From NCBI GenBank assembly GCA_965279705.1, contig OZ257257.1:310001-374000 (forward strand): DNA of 64,000 bases, written 5' to 3'. Within the stretch, counting starts at the first letter, position 1, and every line of letters starts with the position of its first letter. The notes below the pieces were generated by a model. It saw only the letters and a program-made list of their open reading frames with translations, had not been told where the DNA came from and did not search any database. The translations under genes and the position numbers were made by a program. This DNA is from Stagnimonas sp965279705. Lineage in GTDB: Bacteria > Pseudomonadota > Gammaproteobacteria > Nevskiales > Nevskiaceae. This document shows positions 8,877 to 16,792 of the stretch, one piece after another.

Positions 8877-10475
8877 ATGTCCAACGATCTGCTGCTCGGC
8901 AAAAGCGACACGCTGCAATACCTACTCGCGCAATACGCCAACCGCCACGGCTTGGTCGCGGGTGCCACCGGCACCGGCAAGACCATCACGCTGCAAGTGA
9001 TGGCCGAGGCCTTCAGCGAAATCGGCGTGCCGGTGTTCGCGGCGGACGTGAAGGGGGATTTGAGCGGCATCTCGCAACCCGGCACCACCAGCCCCAAGAT
9101 GATCGAACGCGCCGCCAACAACGGCCTGCCCAATTGGTCGCCCTCGGCCAACCCGGTCGTGTTCTGGGATGTGTTCGGCAAGTCCGGCCACCCGGTGCGT
9201 GCCACGGTGAGCGAGATGGGCCCGACGCTGCTCGGCCGTCTGCTGGACCTGAGCGACGTGCAGGAGGCGGTGCTGCAACTCGTCTTCAAGTACTGCGACG
9301 ACACCGGCCTGCTGCTGCTCGACTTCAAGGACCTGCGCGCCGCACTCATGTTCGTCGCCGACAACTCCAAGGCACTCGGCAGCGAATACGGCCTGGTGTC
9401 CAGTGCGAGCGTGGGTGCCATCCAGCGCAGCCTGATCGGGCTCGAAGCCGACGGGGCCGAACACTTCTTCGGCGAGCCCGCGCTCGATCTCAAGGACTTC
9501 ATGCTCTGCGAGCCGGGTGGCCGCGGCATCATCAACGTGCTGGCCGCCGATGTGCTGTACCAAAAACCCAAGCTCTATGCGACCTTTTTGCTCTGGCTGC
9601 TAAGCGAGCTGTTCGAGAACCTGCCCGAGGCCGGCGACCTCGACAAACCCAAGCTGGTGTTCTTCTTCGACGAGGCGCACTTGTTGTTCAAGGACGCGCC
9701 CAAGGCGCTGGTCGAAAAAGTCGAGCAGGTCGTGCGACTCATCCGCAGCAAGGGTGTCGGTGTGTACTTCGTCACGCAGAATCCGCTGGACCTGCCGGAG
9801 AGCGTGCTGGGTCAGCTCGGCAACCGCGTGCAGCACGCGCTGCGCGCCTTCACGCCGCGCGACCAGAAGGCCGTGAAGAGCGCGGCCGATACCTTCCGCC
9901 CCAATCCCAAGTTCAGCACCGCCGAAGTCATCACCACACTCGGTGTCGGCGAGGCTTTGGTGAGCACCCTGCAAGCCGGCGGTGTGCCCGGCATCGTCGA
10001 GCAGACCCGCATCCGCCCGCCCCGCTCGCGCATGGGTGCCATAACGCCGGACGAGCGCACACTGGCGCTGACGCGCAGCCCCTTTGCCGGCAAATACGAC
10101 ACCGTGATCGACCGCGAATCGGCCTGGGAGATGCTCGATGGCGGCGACCCCAAGGCGGTAGCGGCACCGTTGCCCGAAGCTCCACCCGCCAGCAGCGGCA
10201 GCACGCTCGGCAACTGGTGGGAAAAGATGACGCAGCAAGCACCTAACGCACCGGCACCCGCGCCGACGAGTTCAGCGCCGTCACGCCGCCCGCTGCCCTC
10301 ACCGTCACCCGTCCCAGCACCGCGCACACCAGCCGCGCCGCGACCCTCCAACCGTCAGGGCATGGTCGAAGCCGCGATGAAAAGCGTCCTCCGCGGCGCC
10401 GGGTCGCAGGTTGGGCGTGAGGTAGGACGGCAGTTGTTGCGAGGAGTCTTGGGGTCGTTGGTGAAGAGCCGATAA
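8877..10475 (+). CDS. HerA-like ATPase, DUF853 family (YjgR-like)
   Basis: A 532-residue P-loop ATPase. Walker A is GATGTGKTITLQ at about residues 27-38 and Walker B LVFFFDEAHLLF at about 260-271; VYFVTQNPLDLPE follows, with NRVQHALRAFTPRD further on. This matches the E. coli YjgR/DUF853 group related to HerA/FtsK translocases. The exact role is unknown; family relatives act on DNA ends or in DNA translocation. Residues about 445-490 form a Pro/Ala/Ser-rich spacer before a conserved helical tail (MVEAAMKSVLRGAGSQVGRE). The start has a GGGGGAG Shine-Dalgarno. It follows the S9 peptidase by 33 bp. Confidence 0.88.
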   Translation: MSNDLLLGKSDTLQYLLAQYANRHGLVAGATGTGKTITLQVMAEAFSEIGVPVFAADVKGDLSGISQPGTTSPKMIERAANNGLPNWSPSANPVVFWDVFGKSGHPVRATVSEMGPTLLGRLLDLSDVQEAVLQLVFKYCDDTGLLLLDFKDLRAALMFVADNSKALGSEYGLVSSASVGAIQRSLIGLEADGAEHFFGEPALDLKDFMLCEPGGRGIINVLAADVLYQKPKLYATFLLWLLSELFENLPEAGDLDKPKLVFFFDEAHLLFKDAPKALVEKVEQVVRLIRSKGVGVYFVTQNPLDLPESVLGQLGNRVQHALRAFTPRDQKAVKSAADTFRPNPKFSTAEVITTLGVGEALVSTLQAGGVPGIVEQTRIRPPRSRMGAITPDERTLALTRSPFAGKYDTVIDRESAWEMLDGGDPKAVAAPLPEAPPASSGSTLGNWWEKMTQQAPNAPAPAPTSSAPSRRPLPSPSPVPAPRTPAAPRPSNRQGMVEAAMKSVLRGAGSQVGREVGRQLLRGVLGSLVKSR

Positions 10476-10485
10476 GCCGCAAAAA

Positions 10486-10896
10486 ATGAGTGCGGCCACC
10501 AAAAGAAATGAGATTCAAATTGCATGGGGTGTTGTGGCGGCCTTTATTTCTATCCCAGTCGCCGTTTCTTGTATCGGCGTTGTCGTGGATAGTTTCAGTC
10601 ACCGCTCTTCTCAAATTCTCACAACTCTGGGTTTAGTTTTTCTAGGGGTTCCGATCTTTGAAATACCCGCGTTCTTGTTTATTGGCGCACCGATATGTCG
10701 GTTATTTTTCCAGTTTGGCTGGTTGGCGTGGTGGCAAATCGCATTCGGGGCAACGCTTGCTGGGGCGATTTCGGCGGTAGCGTTGGAATTACTCTTTCAA
10801 GGAACAGTGCTGGCCACGACTATTCCTTTGTTTGGGGTATCTGGTTTTATTGCGGGCATTGCGTTTTGGTATGTCGGGGTTTACAAGCGCGCGTGA
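10486..10896 (+). CDS. Small four-helix membrane protein, low GC
   Basis: This 136-residue protein is mostly hydrophobic, with about four transmembrane helices (near residues 12-34, 45-68, 78-100 and 108-132). I recognise no family. It starts 10 bp after the HerA-like gene. Its base composition is clearly lower in GC (roughly half, by eye) than its neighbours, and it is followed directly by a REP-like palindrome. This points to a recent acquisition, but there are no other mobile-element marks. Confidence 0.6.
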   Translation: MSAATKRNEIQIAWGVVAAFISIPVAVSCIGVVVDSFSHRSSQILTTLGLVFLGVPIFEIPAFLFIGAPICRLFFQFGWLAWWQIAFGATLAGAISAVALELLFQGTVLATTIPLFGVSGFIAGIAFWYVGVYKRA

Positions 10897-10909
10897 TCAA
10901 CACTAGCTC

Positions 10910-10970
10910 GTAGGGTGGGTTTCAGCCCACCAGCTTTTCTGCCGCGCTGGTGGGCTGAAGCCCACCCTAC
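10910..10970. repeat. REP-like nested palindrome (paired GTAGGGTGGGC... units)
   Basis: Two arms of 25 bp (10910-10934 and 10946-10970) are inverted copies differing at one position, separated by an 11-bp loop. Each arm contains its own smaller palindrome (TGGGCTTCAGCCCA type). Units of the form GTAGGGTGGGCTTCAGCCC are scattered widely in proteobacterial genomes, so this looks like a REP/BIME element rather than a terminator: there is no T-run on either side. It sits between convergent genes. I found only one copy in the window. Confidence 0.75.
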
Positions 10971-10979
10971 AGTGAGCGA

Positions 10980-11684
10980 TCAAGGCAGCTCGAACAACAG
11001 CACCTCGCTATCCACGCTCGTCGTGAACTGCACCAGGCTCTCGCTCTCAATCGACAGCGCATCGCCCGCCTTCAGAACCTGATCGCCAATCGTGAGCGCA
11101 CCCAGTGCCACATGCAGGTAGTGGCGGCGCTTTGGCGCTAGCGTCTGCGTAATCTCGGTGCCGGCCTTGGGCCAGGCCACGAACAGCCGCGCATCGGCGT
11201 GGATGCGAAACGGGGCGGCATCGGCACTGCCAACAGGGGCGACGGCGAGCGCGAAATGTTCGCTCAGTAGTGCAGGGTCGAGCTTGTCTTGCTCATAGCC
11301 GGGCGTAACACCCGTGGCGTTGGGCTCGATCCAGATCTGCAGCAGGTGCAGCGGCTCGCTCGGGCTGCCGTTCATTTCGCTGTGGCGGATGCCGGAGCCC
11401 GCGTGCATCACCTGGATTTCGCCATGCGTGATGAGGCCGTTGCCACCGGTGGAATCCTGGTGGCGGATGGTGCCGCTCAAGGGGTAGGTGATGATCTCCA
11501 TGTCGCGATGGCCGTGCGCGCCAAAGCCGGTGCCGGGGGCGACGCGATCCTCGTTGATGACGCGCAGCTTGGAGTAGCCCATGTTCTTCGGGTCGTAGTA
11601 GTCCGAGAACGAGAAGCTGTGGCGGGCTTCGAGCCAGCCGTGGTCGGCGTGGCCACGGTCTTCGGAACGGCGCAGGGTGATCAT
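10980..11684 (-). CDS. Pirin-family protein (YhhW-type quercetinase-like bicupin)
   Basis: A 234-residue two-cupin pirin. All four metal-binding residues are in the standard places: His57 and His59 (GAHGHRDMEI), His101 and Glu103 (GIRHSEMN). The start MITLRRSEDRGHADHGWLEA is very like E. coli YhhW, which cleaves quercetin, rather than YhaK, which lacks this set. The physiological substrate is unknown. It is divergent from a YhaJ-like LysR gene, which suggests control by that regulator. A GAAGGAG Shine-Dalgarno precedes the ATG. Confidence 0.9.
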   Translation of the reverse strand: MITLRRSEDRGHADHGWLEARHSFSFSDYYDPKNMGYSKLRVINEDRVAPGTGFGAHGHRDMEIITYPLSGTIRHQDSTGGNGLITHGEIQVMHAGSGIRHSEMNGSPSEPLHLLQIWIEPNATGVTPGYEQDKLDPALLSEHFALAVAPVGSADAAPFRIHADARLFVAWPKAGTEITQTLAPKRRHYLHVALGALTIGDQVLKAGDALSIESESLVQFTTSVDSEVLLFELP

Positions 11685-11695
11685 GGGGTTGCTCC

Positions 11696-11710
11696 TTCAA
11701 GAGAGTTGAA
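11696..11710. promoter_or_regulatory. Candidate LysR operator TTCAA-N5-TTGAA
   Basis: A perfect 5-5-5 inverted repeat in the 119-bp divergent gap between the pirin and LysR genes. It lies just upstream of the pirin Shine-Dalgarno. The size and symmetry fit a LysR half-site pair; no binding data can be inferred. Confidence 0.4.
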
Positions 11711-11803
11711 TAACCTGAATGCAAGATAGGATTGAGTGCCCGCCAGTTAAAGCGGAATGTTTTGCCACTTTCATTCAAGCCGTCTGACTTAAGGACCTGA
11801 GCC

Positions 11804-12745
11804 GTGCGCCTCTCACTTGAAGCCCTGCAAGCGCTGGATGCCATCGCCACCGAAGGCAGCTTTGCCAAGGCCGCCGAGCTGCTGCACAAGGTGCCTTCGG
11901 CGCTGACCTACACCATGCAGAAGCTCGAATCCGACCTGGACGTGAGCATCTTCGACCGCAGCGGCAAGCGCGCGGTGCTCACGCCGATCGGCGTCGCCCT
12001 TCTGGAGCAAGGCCGCGAACTGCTGCGACAGGCCGATGGCGTCGAGCGGCGCATCAAGCGCTTGGGCCAAGGCTGGGAAACCACGCTCACCGTCGCCTAC
12101 GACGGTCTGGTACCGTTCGAGTGGATGCTGCCGATGATCCGCCTGTTCGACGCCCAGCAATCCGGCACGCGGCTGAAGTTTGTCGAAGAAACATTGGGCG
12201 GCGTCTGGGAGGCTCTGATCGACCGCCGCGCCGACCTTGCCGTGGGCGCATCCGGCGAGACGCCCACCGGCTTCGGCTTGCTGGCACGCGACTGGATCAG
12301 CATCGAGGGCTTTGTGTTTGCCGTCGCGCCTTCGCATGTGCTGGCCGACGCCAAAGAACCGTTGCCGCTGTCTGAATTGGCCAAGCACCGCGTCGTGGTG
12401 GTCAGCGATACCTCGCGGCGGCTGGAGGGCCGCACCATCGGCGTGCAGCCCGCGCAGGACACGCTGAGCGTGCCGACGCTGGCCGCAAAAGTGGCAGCGC
12501 AAGTGGCGGGTTTGGGCGTTGGCCACGTGCCGCTGCATCTGGCGGCGGCGCATATCCGCGAAGGTCGTCTGCTCATCAAGAAAGTGGAAGAACAGCGCAC
12601 CAGCGGCACCCTGAAAATTGCCTGGCGCAGCGGCGAAGACGGCAAGGCGCTGGCGTGGATTCGCGATCACATGCTTGCCGCGCGCACGCTCAACAGCATC
12701 GAGCCCAGCGTCGAGAAAGAGGCGCTGGCGGGCGGGTCTGGCTAG
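11804..12745 (+). CDS. LysR-family regulator, YhaJ-like
   Basis: At 313 residues this is of normal LysR length. The N-terminal winged helix-turn-helix (residues about 3-62) reads LSLEALQALDAIATEGSFAK, then AAELLHKVPSALTYTMQKLE, closely resembling E. coli YhaJ (LGRVPSALSYTMQKLEEELD). The effector domain includes VGASGETPTGFGLL. YhaJ in E. coli stands beside the pirin-like gene yhaK; here the divergent pirin gene keeps the same partnership. The NRDE gene follows after 6 bp, so the two are likely co-transcribed. Confidence 0.92.
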   Translation: MRLSLEALQALDAIATEGSFAKAAELLHKVPSALTYTMQKLESDLDVSIFDRSGKRAVLTPIGVALLEQGRELLRQADGVERRIKRLGQGWETTLTVAYDGLVPFEWMLPMIRLFDAQQSGTRLKFVEETLGGVWEALIDRRADLAVGASGETPTGFGLLARDWISIEGFVFAVAPSHVLADAKEPLPLSELAKHRVVVVSDTSRRLEGRTIGVQPAQDTLSVPTLAAKVAAQVAGLGVGHVPLHLAAAHIREGRLLIKKVEEQRTSGTLKIAWRSGEDGKALAWIRDHMLAARTLNSIEPSVEKEALAGGSG

Positions 12746-12751
12746 CCCGCC

Positions 12752-13531
12752 ATGTGCCTCATCACTTTCGCCTGGAACCCCAACCCCGCGCTGCGCCTGT
12801 TGGTGGTGGCCAATCGCGACGAGTTTCACGGCCGCCCCAGCAACGCGCTGGCGGCCTGGCCTGATCGCCCCGATCTCATCGCCGGTCGCGATGTGGAGGC
12901 GCACGGCACCTGGCTGGGCGTGAGCACGCGCGGGCGATTGGCCGCCGTGACCAACGTGCGCCTGCCTGGTGCGCCCGCGCCCGGCCTGCGCTCGCGCGGC
13001 GCGCTGACGCTGGACTTTCTCGCCGGCAGTGCGACGCCCGAAGCACATCTGCACGCACTGCAAGGCACGCTTGCGAGCTACGGCCCCTGCAACCTGTTGC
13101 TGGCCGATACGCAACAAGCCTTCTACGCCAGCAACCAGAATGGCCTGCCGGTGCAGCGGTTGCACGATGGCGTCTATGGGCTTTCCAACGCTGCACTCGA
13201 CACGCCCTGGCCGAAGACGCTGCGGCTCAAGGCAGCTGTGCGCCAGTGGCTGACCGAGAGCACCATCACTGACACCCACGCACTGTTCACCGCCCTTGCC
13301 GATGCCAGCACGCCGCCGGATGCCGCACTGCCCGACACTGGCGTGGGCTTGAGCCGCGAGCGCTTCGTGGCCCCCGCCTTCATTGTCGGCCGCGAATACG
13401 GCACACGCTGCAGCACGGTGGTGATGGTCGATGCCAATGGCCAAGGCCTCGCCATCGAACGTCGCTTCGGGCCGGACGGCGTCGCACTGGGCGAGAGCCG
13501 CATGGCATTCGAGTGGCCGGTCACGCGCTGA
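12752..13531 (+). CDS. NRDE-family protein (TANGO2 homologue)
   Basis: A 259-residue protein beginning MCLITFAWNPNP with the signature ANRDEFHGRPS at about residues 26-36. The family is named for this NRDE motif, and its N-terminal Cys2 is typical. Other conserved stretches are WLGVSTRGRLAAVTN and YGLSNAALDTPWPK. The family, which includes human TANGO2, has been linked to haem handling and lipid homeostasis but its chemistry is unsettled. It follows the LysR gene by 6 bp and may share its transcript. Confidence 0.9.
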   Translation: MCLITFAWNPNPALRLLVVANRDEFHGRPSNALAAWPDRPDLIAGRDVEAHGTWLGVSTRGRLAAVTNVRLPGAPAPGLRSRGALTLDFLAGSATPEAHLHALQGTLASYGPCNLLLADTQQAFYASNQNGLPVQRLHDGVYGLSNAALDTPWPKTLRLKAAVRQWLTESTITDTHALFTALADASTPPDAALPDTGVGLSRERFVAPAFIVGREYGTRCSTVVMVDANGQGLAIERRFGPDGVALGESRMAFEWPVTR

Positions 13532-13657
13532 TTCATCGGCCCCGCGAATAGCGTCTATGCGTTGTTGGGGGCTGCTGCGGGTGCAACGTCTGCGGCATGG
13601 TGCAGTCCATCACTTATCGCGCTCGCCAACAGCGGCGCACAAGCTGGAGCAACGCCC

Positions 13658-14212
13658 ATGATCTCTCGCAATTCTCGCCCTCTCGCAGCCCTGTTCGCAG
13701 GGGCCAGCCTGCTGCTCGCCGCTTGCGGTGCCGCCGCGCAAAGCCAGCCGGCGCCGGAGTTCACCGCCCGCAGCGCGCAGGAGTGGATCAACTCGCCGCC
13801 GATCACGCTGGCCAGCCTGCGTGGGCAGGCGGTACTGATCGACTTCTGGACCTTCGAGTGCTGGAACTGCTACCGCTCCTTCCCCTGGCTCAACGGCGTC
13901 GAGGCCAAGTTTCGCGATCAAGGGCTGAAGGTGGTCGGCGTGCACACGCCGGAGTTCGCGCGCGAAAAAGTCATCCCCAGCATTCGGCAGAAAGTACGCG
14001 AGTTTAAGATCACCTACCCGGTGATGGTCGATAGCGACCATGCCTACTGGAACGCGCTGGATAACCAGTATTGGCCGGCGTTCTACCTGATCGACCGCAA
14101 GGGGCAGGTGCGTGCGCTGTTTGTCGGCGAGACCCATGCGGGCGACCCGCAGGCGCAGGAGATCGAGGCGCGCATCGCGGCCTTGTTGACCGAGCCTTCA
14201 GCATCGCCTTGA
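13658..14212 (+). CDS. Thioredoxin-fold (redoxin) lipoprotein
   Basis: From the ATG at 13658, preceded by GGAG, the product is 184 residues. It starts with a lipoprotein signal (MISRNSRPLAALFAGASLLLAAC, lipobox LAAC, Cys23). The CxxC active site is Cys68-Trp-Asn-Cys71 in FWTFECWNCYRSFPWL, resembling TlpA/DipZ C-terminal domains. It probably reduces or isomerises disulphides in the periplasm. Longer frames starting upstream add 32 residues without a signal sequence and were not used. Confidence 0.87.
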   Translation: MISRNSRPLAALFAGASLLLAACGAAAQSQPAPEFTARSAQEWINSPPITLASLRGQAVLIDFWTFECWNCYRSFPWLNGVEAKFRDQGLKVVGVHTPEFAREKVIPSIRQKVREFKITYPVMVDSDHAYWNALDNQYWPAFYLIDRKGQVRALFVGETHAGDPQAQEIEARIAALLTEPSASP

Positions 14213-14225
14213 TAGGCTCGCAACC

Positions 14226-15956
14226 ATGAAGACCCCTCAGCCGCTGCAAGCCCCCGTGCCGACGTCTGCGCTCGCCCTGCCGCGCCGCCGTGGCTGGCAC
14301 TGGGCGGCAGCGGCCGCCGAACGCGCCACCGGCCTGCAACAGCTCGACCGCCTGTATCAGCAGCGCCCGCCGTTGCTCACGCCCACGGCGTTCGTGCGCT
14401 ACGCCTTGCAGCAGCTCGACATCAGCTACAGCGTCGCCAGCGGCCAGCTCGACAGCATCCCGGCCAGCGGCCCTTTGATCGTGCTCTGCAACCATCCCTA
14501 CGGTGCAGCCGATGGCCTGGTGCTGGCTGACCTGCTGCTGCAACGCCGCCCTGATGTGCTGCTGTTTGCCAACACGCTGCTGCGCCGGGTGCCGGAGATC
14601 GCGCCGCTGATCGCGCCCGTGGATGTGTTCAAGCCCGGCGCCAGTCTGGGTGGCGTGCGCGCGGCGCTGCGGCACTTGTCAGCGGGCGGCACGCTGGTGT
14701 TGTTCCCGGCCGGTGAAGTCAGCAGGGTGGACTGGCGTGGTCGCCGCATCGCCGACCCGCCCTGGGCCGAGAGCGTGGCCCTGCTTGCCCGCCGCAGCGG
14801 CGCGCAGTTGCTGCCCATGCGCATCGACGGTCACGCCCGCTGGCCCTCGCTGCTGGCGGGCGTTGTACATCCACGCCTGCGCACCGCCTGCCTGCCCAAG
14901 GACCTGCTGCAACAGCGCCACAGCCGCGTGCGCCTGCATCTGGGCGAGCCGATTGCGGCGGCCGAACTGGCGCGCTTGGCGCCACAGGCGCAGACGGCCT
15001 ATCTGCGGCTGCTCAGCGACAGCCTCGGGCGCAACAGTGCGGCGACATTGCCGATCACCACGCCGAAGCGCCTGGCGGCCGAACAGCCTGCGGCGCTGCT
15101 CGCCGCCGAACTGGCTGCATTGCCGCCCGCCTGCACGCTCTGCCAGCAGGGGCCTTTCACGGTCTATCTCGCGAGTGCCGAGCAAATCCCGCGCGTGTTG
15201 CTGGAGATCGGCCGGCTGCGCGAGCTGAGCTTTCGCCAGGTGCAGGAGGGCACTGGCGAGGCGCTGGATATCGACGCCTTCGATGCCCACTACCAGCATC
15301 TGTTCGTCTGGCACCAGACCGAGCGCTGCGTGATCGGTGCGTATCGGCTGGGCTTCACCGCGCAACTGGCAGGCGGCGTGGCTGCGCTCTACACCCACAC
15401 GCTGTTCGACTACGACGCGCGCCTGCTGGCGCATCTCGGGCCTTCCATCGAACTGGGCCGTTCATTCGTGCGGCCCGAGTGGCAGCGCAATTTCCGCGCG
15501 CTGCGGCTGCTGTGGTCGGGCATCGCGACGGTGATGGATACCCATCCCGACATCCGCTGCCTGTTCGGCCCGGTCAGCATCAGCGCCAGCTACAGCCCGA
15601 TGGCGCGGGCGCTGATGGAAACCGCACTCTCGGCCCACCACAGCGATGCCGCCCTGCAAGCGCTGGTTCGGCCGCGCACGCCCTCGGCCGGCACCCGCAG
15701 CAATGCCGAAACCCGGCAGGTGATCGCGGCACTCTCCGACCCCTCGTTGCTGTCGCGCGTGATTGCGCGGGTGCAGCGCGGCAGCGGCCTGCCGGTGCTG
15801 GTGCGCCACTATCTCGACCTCAAGGGCCGGTTCGCGGGCTTCAATGTCGATGCCGCCTTCGGTAACACGCTGGACGGCCTGGTGTTCATCCGCGTCGAGG
15901 ACATCCCGGCGGCGGTGCGTGCCAAGTTCGGCGCGCTGGCGCGTCCTGCTGGTTAG
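14226..15956 (+). CDS. Two-domain acyltransferase: PlsC-like + OlsB/hemolysin-like (OlsF-type)
   Basis: This 576-residue protein joins two acyltransferases. The N-terminal half is a lysophospholipid acyltransferase with CNHPYGAADGL (His90, Asp96, the HX5D spacing of this subgroup) and FPAGEVSR at 161-168. The C-terminal half (about 300-576) resembles OlsB-type N-acyltransferases ('hemolysin' Acetyltransf_5): IGRLRELSFR, CVIGAYRLG, ELGRSFVRPEWQ, LFGPVSISASY. Such fusions (OlsF) make ornithine lipids: N-acylation of ornithine, then O-acylation. That function is inferred from architecture. It starts 13 bp after the redoxin gene. Its stop overlaps the convergent hydrolase stop. Confidence 0.85.
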   Translation: MKTPQPLQAPVPTSALALPRRRGWHWAAAAAERATGLQQLDRLYQQRPPLLTPTAFVRYALQQLDISYSVASGQLDSIPASGPLIVLCNHPYGAADGLVLADLLLQRRPDVLLFANTLLRRVPEIAPLIAPVDVFKPGASLGGVRAALRHLSAGGTLVLFPAGEVSRVDWRGRRIADPPWAESVALLARRSGAQLLPMRIDGHARWPSLLAGVVHPRLRTACLPKDLLQQRHSRVRLHLGEPIAAAELARLAPQAQTAYLRLLSDSLGRNSAATLPITTPKRLAAEQPAALLAAELAALPPACTLCQQGPFTVYLASAEQIPRVLLEIGRLRELSFRQVQEGTGEALDIDAFDAHYQHLFVWHQTERCVIGAYRLGFTAQLAGGVAALYTHTLFDYDARLLAHLGPSIELGRSFVRPEWQRNFRALRLLWSGIATVMDTHPDIRCLFGPVSISASYSPMARALMETALSAHHSDAALQALVRPRTPSAGTRSNAETRQVIAALSDPSLLSRVIARVQRGSGLPVLVRHYLDLKGRFAGFNVDAAFGNTLDGLVFIRVEDIPAAVRAKFGALARPAG

Positions 15957-16792
15957 CTCTTGCAGGGCAGGCTGTTGATCGCGTCGATCACGGTCTGCGG
16001 CTGGTTCCACAGCACGAAATGGCCCTGCTGCGGTATGCGGCGAATGGCGCGATACGCGGCGGGCAAGTGCTGCTCGGCGTAGTCGGCGGTGCGTGGGTCC
16101 ACCAGTTCGTCCTTGTCGCCCTGCAAGACCACTACCGGTCGTTGCAGATGAGGCCATTCGGCATCGAGCTTGGTCAGCTCGCCTTGCAGGGCGAGTATCT
16201 CGGTATTCGACCACAGCATTTCGGGCGGCAGAAGCCGGCGCGCCAGCCAGGTCTGGGCAAGACGGTTGTACCAACGTGGTGCCTCCAGCGCCGGCGCGAT
16301 GGAGCCTGCAACCATGACGCCACCGCAGAACTTTTCCGGGTGGTCGAGCAGCATCCAGCCCACCAGCGGGCCGCCCAGCGAATGGCCTACCACCACCGCC
16401 GGTGCGCCGGGCGGGACCAGCGCCGCCAGAAGGCCGGCCTGCGCGCGCAAATCGGGGATCACCGCGCCCGCGCCCGAGCCGCCGAAGCCGGGGCGATCCA
16501 CCGCCATGCGCGGGTTGAAGGCGGCGAGCTGCGGTGCATCGAGAAAGCGCGCCCAGGCTTTCCAGTCGCCTGGCGAGCCGTGCACAAACAGCAGCGGCGT
16601 GTGGCCGCTGCCCGCCATCTCTGCCAGTTGCAGGCTGCGACCCTGCACGCTCACCTCGCGCAGCACCGGGCGCGGGGGCAGCGGATACAGCGCCTCGATA
16701 TCGCCACGTGGATACGGTGGGTTCGAGGTCGAGCAAGCGGTGAGCGCGAGGCTCAGCAGCAGGACGGCGCGCAAGCCGGTCGGCAATGTCAT
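15953..16792 (-). CDS. Alpha/beta-hydrolase lipoprotein
   Basis: A 279-residue protein with a lipoprotein signal (MTLPTGLRAVLLLSLALTAC, Cys20). The hydrolase fold shows the oxyanion segment LLFVHGSPGDW, the nucleophile elbow GHSLGG (about residues 138-143), and a late His in PQQGHFVLWNQP. The substrate is unknown; esterase or lipase-like activity is likely. Its ATG overlaps the stop of the upstream LysR gene by 4 bp, so it is translationally coupled to that regulator. Confidence 0.88.
   Translation of the reverse strand: MTLPTGLRAVLLLSLALTACSTSNPPYPRGDIEALYPLPPRPVLREVSVQGRSLQLAEMAGSGHTPLLFVHGSPGDWKAWARFLDAPQLAAFNPRMAVDRPGFGGSGAGAVIPDLRAQAGLLAALVPPGAPAVVVGHSLGGPLVGWMLLDHPEKFCGGVMVAGSIAPALEAPRWYNRLAQTWLARRLLPPEMLWSNTEILALQGELTKLDAEWPHLQRPVVVLQGDKDELVDPRTADYAEQHLPAAYRAIRRIPQQGHFVLWNQPQTVIDAINSLPCKS

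Noticed and set aside
6525..8918. A 797-codon open frame on the minus strand
   Set aside because: It is the antisense shadow of the SPOR and S9 peptidase genes, whose domains and catalytic motifs are clear; the shadow has no recognisable motif and is His/Ala/Gly/Arg-rich as expected from GC-rich antisense.
10910..10970. The palindrome as a rho-independent terminator
   Set aside because: There is no T-run on either side and the nested symmetry fits a REP element better.
11813..13444. A 543-codon minus-strand open frame
   Set aside because: It is antisense to the LysR and NRDE genes; its composition is typical of shadow frames and there is no start signal.
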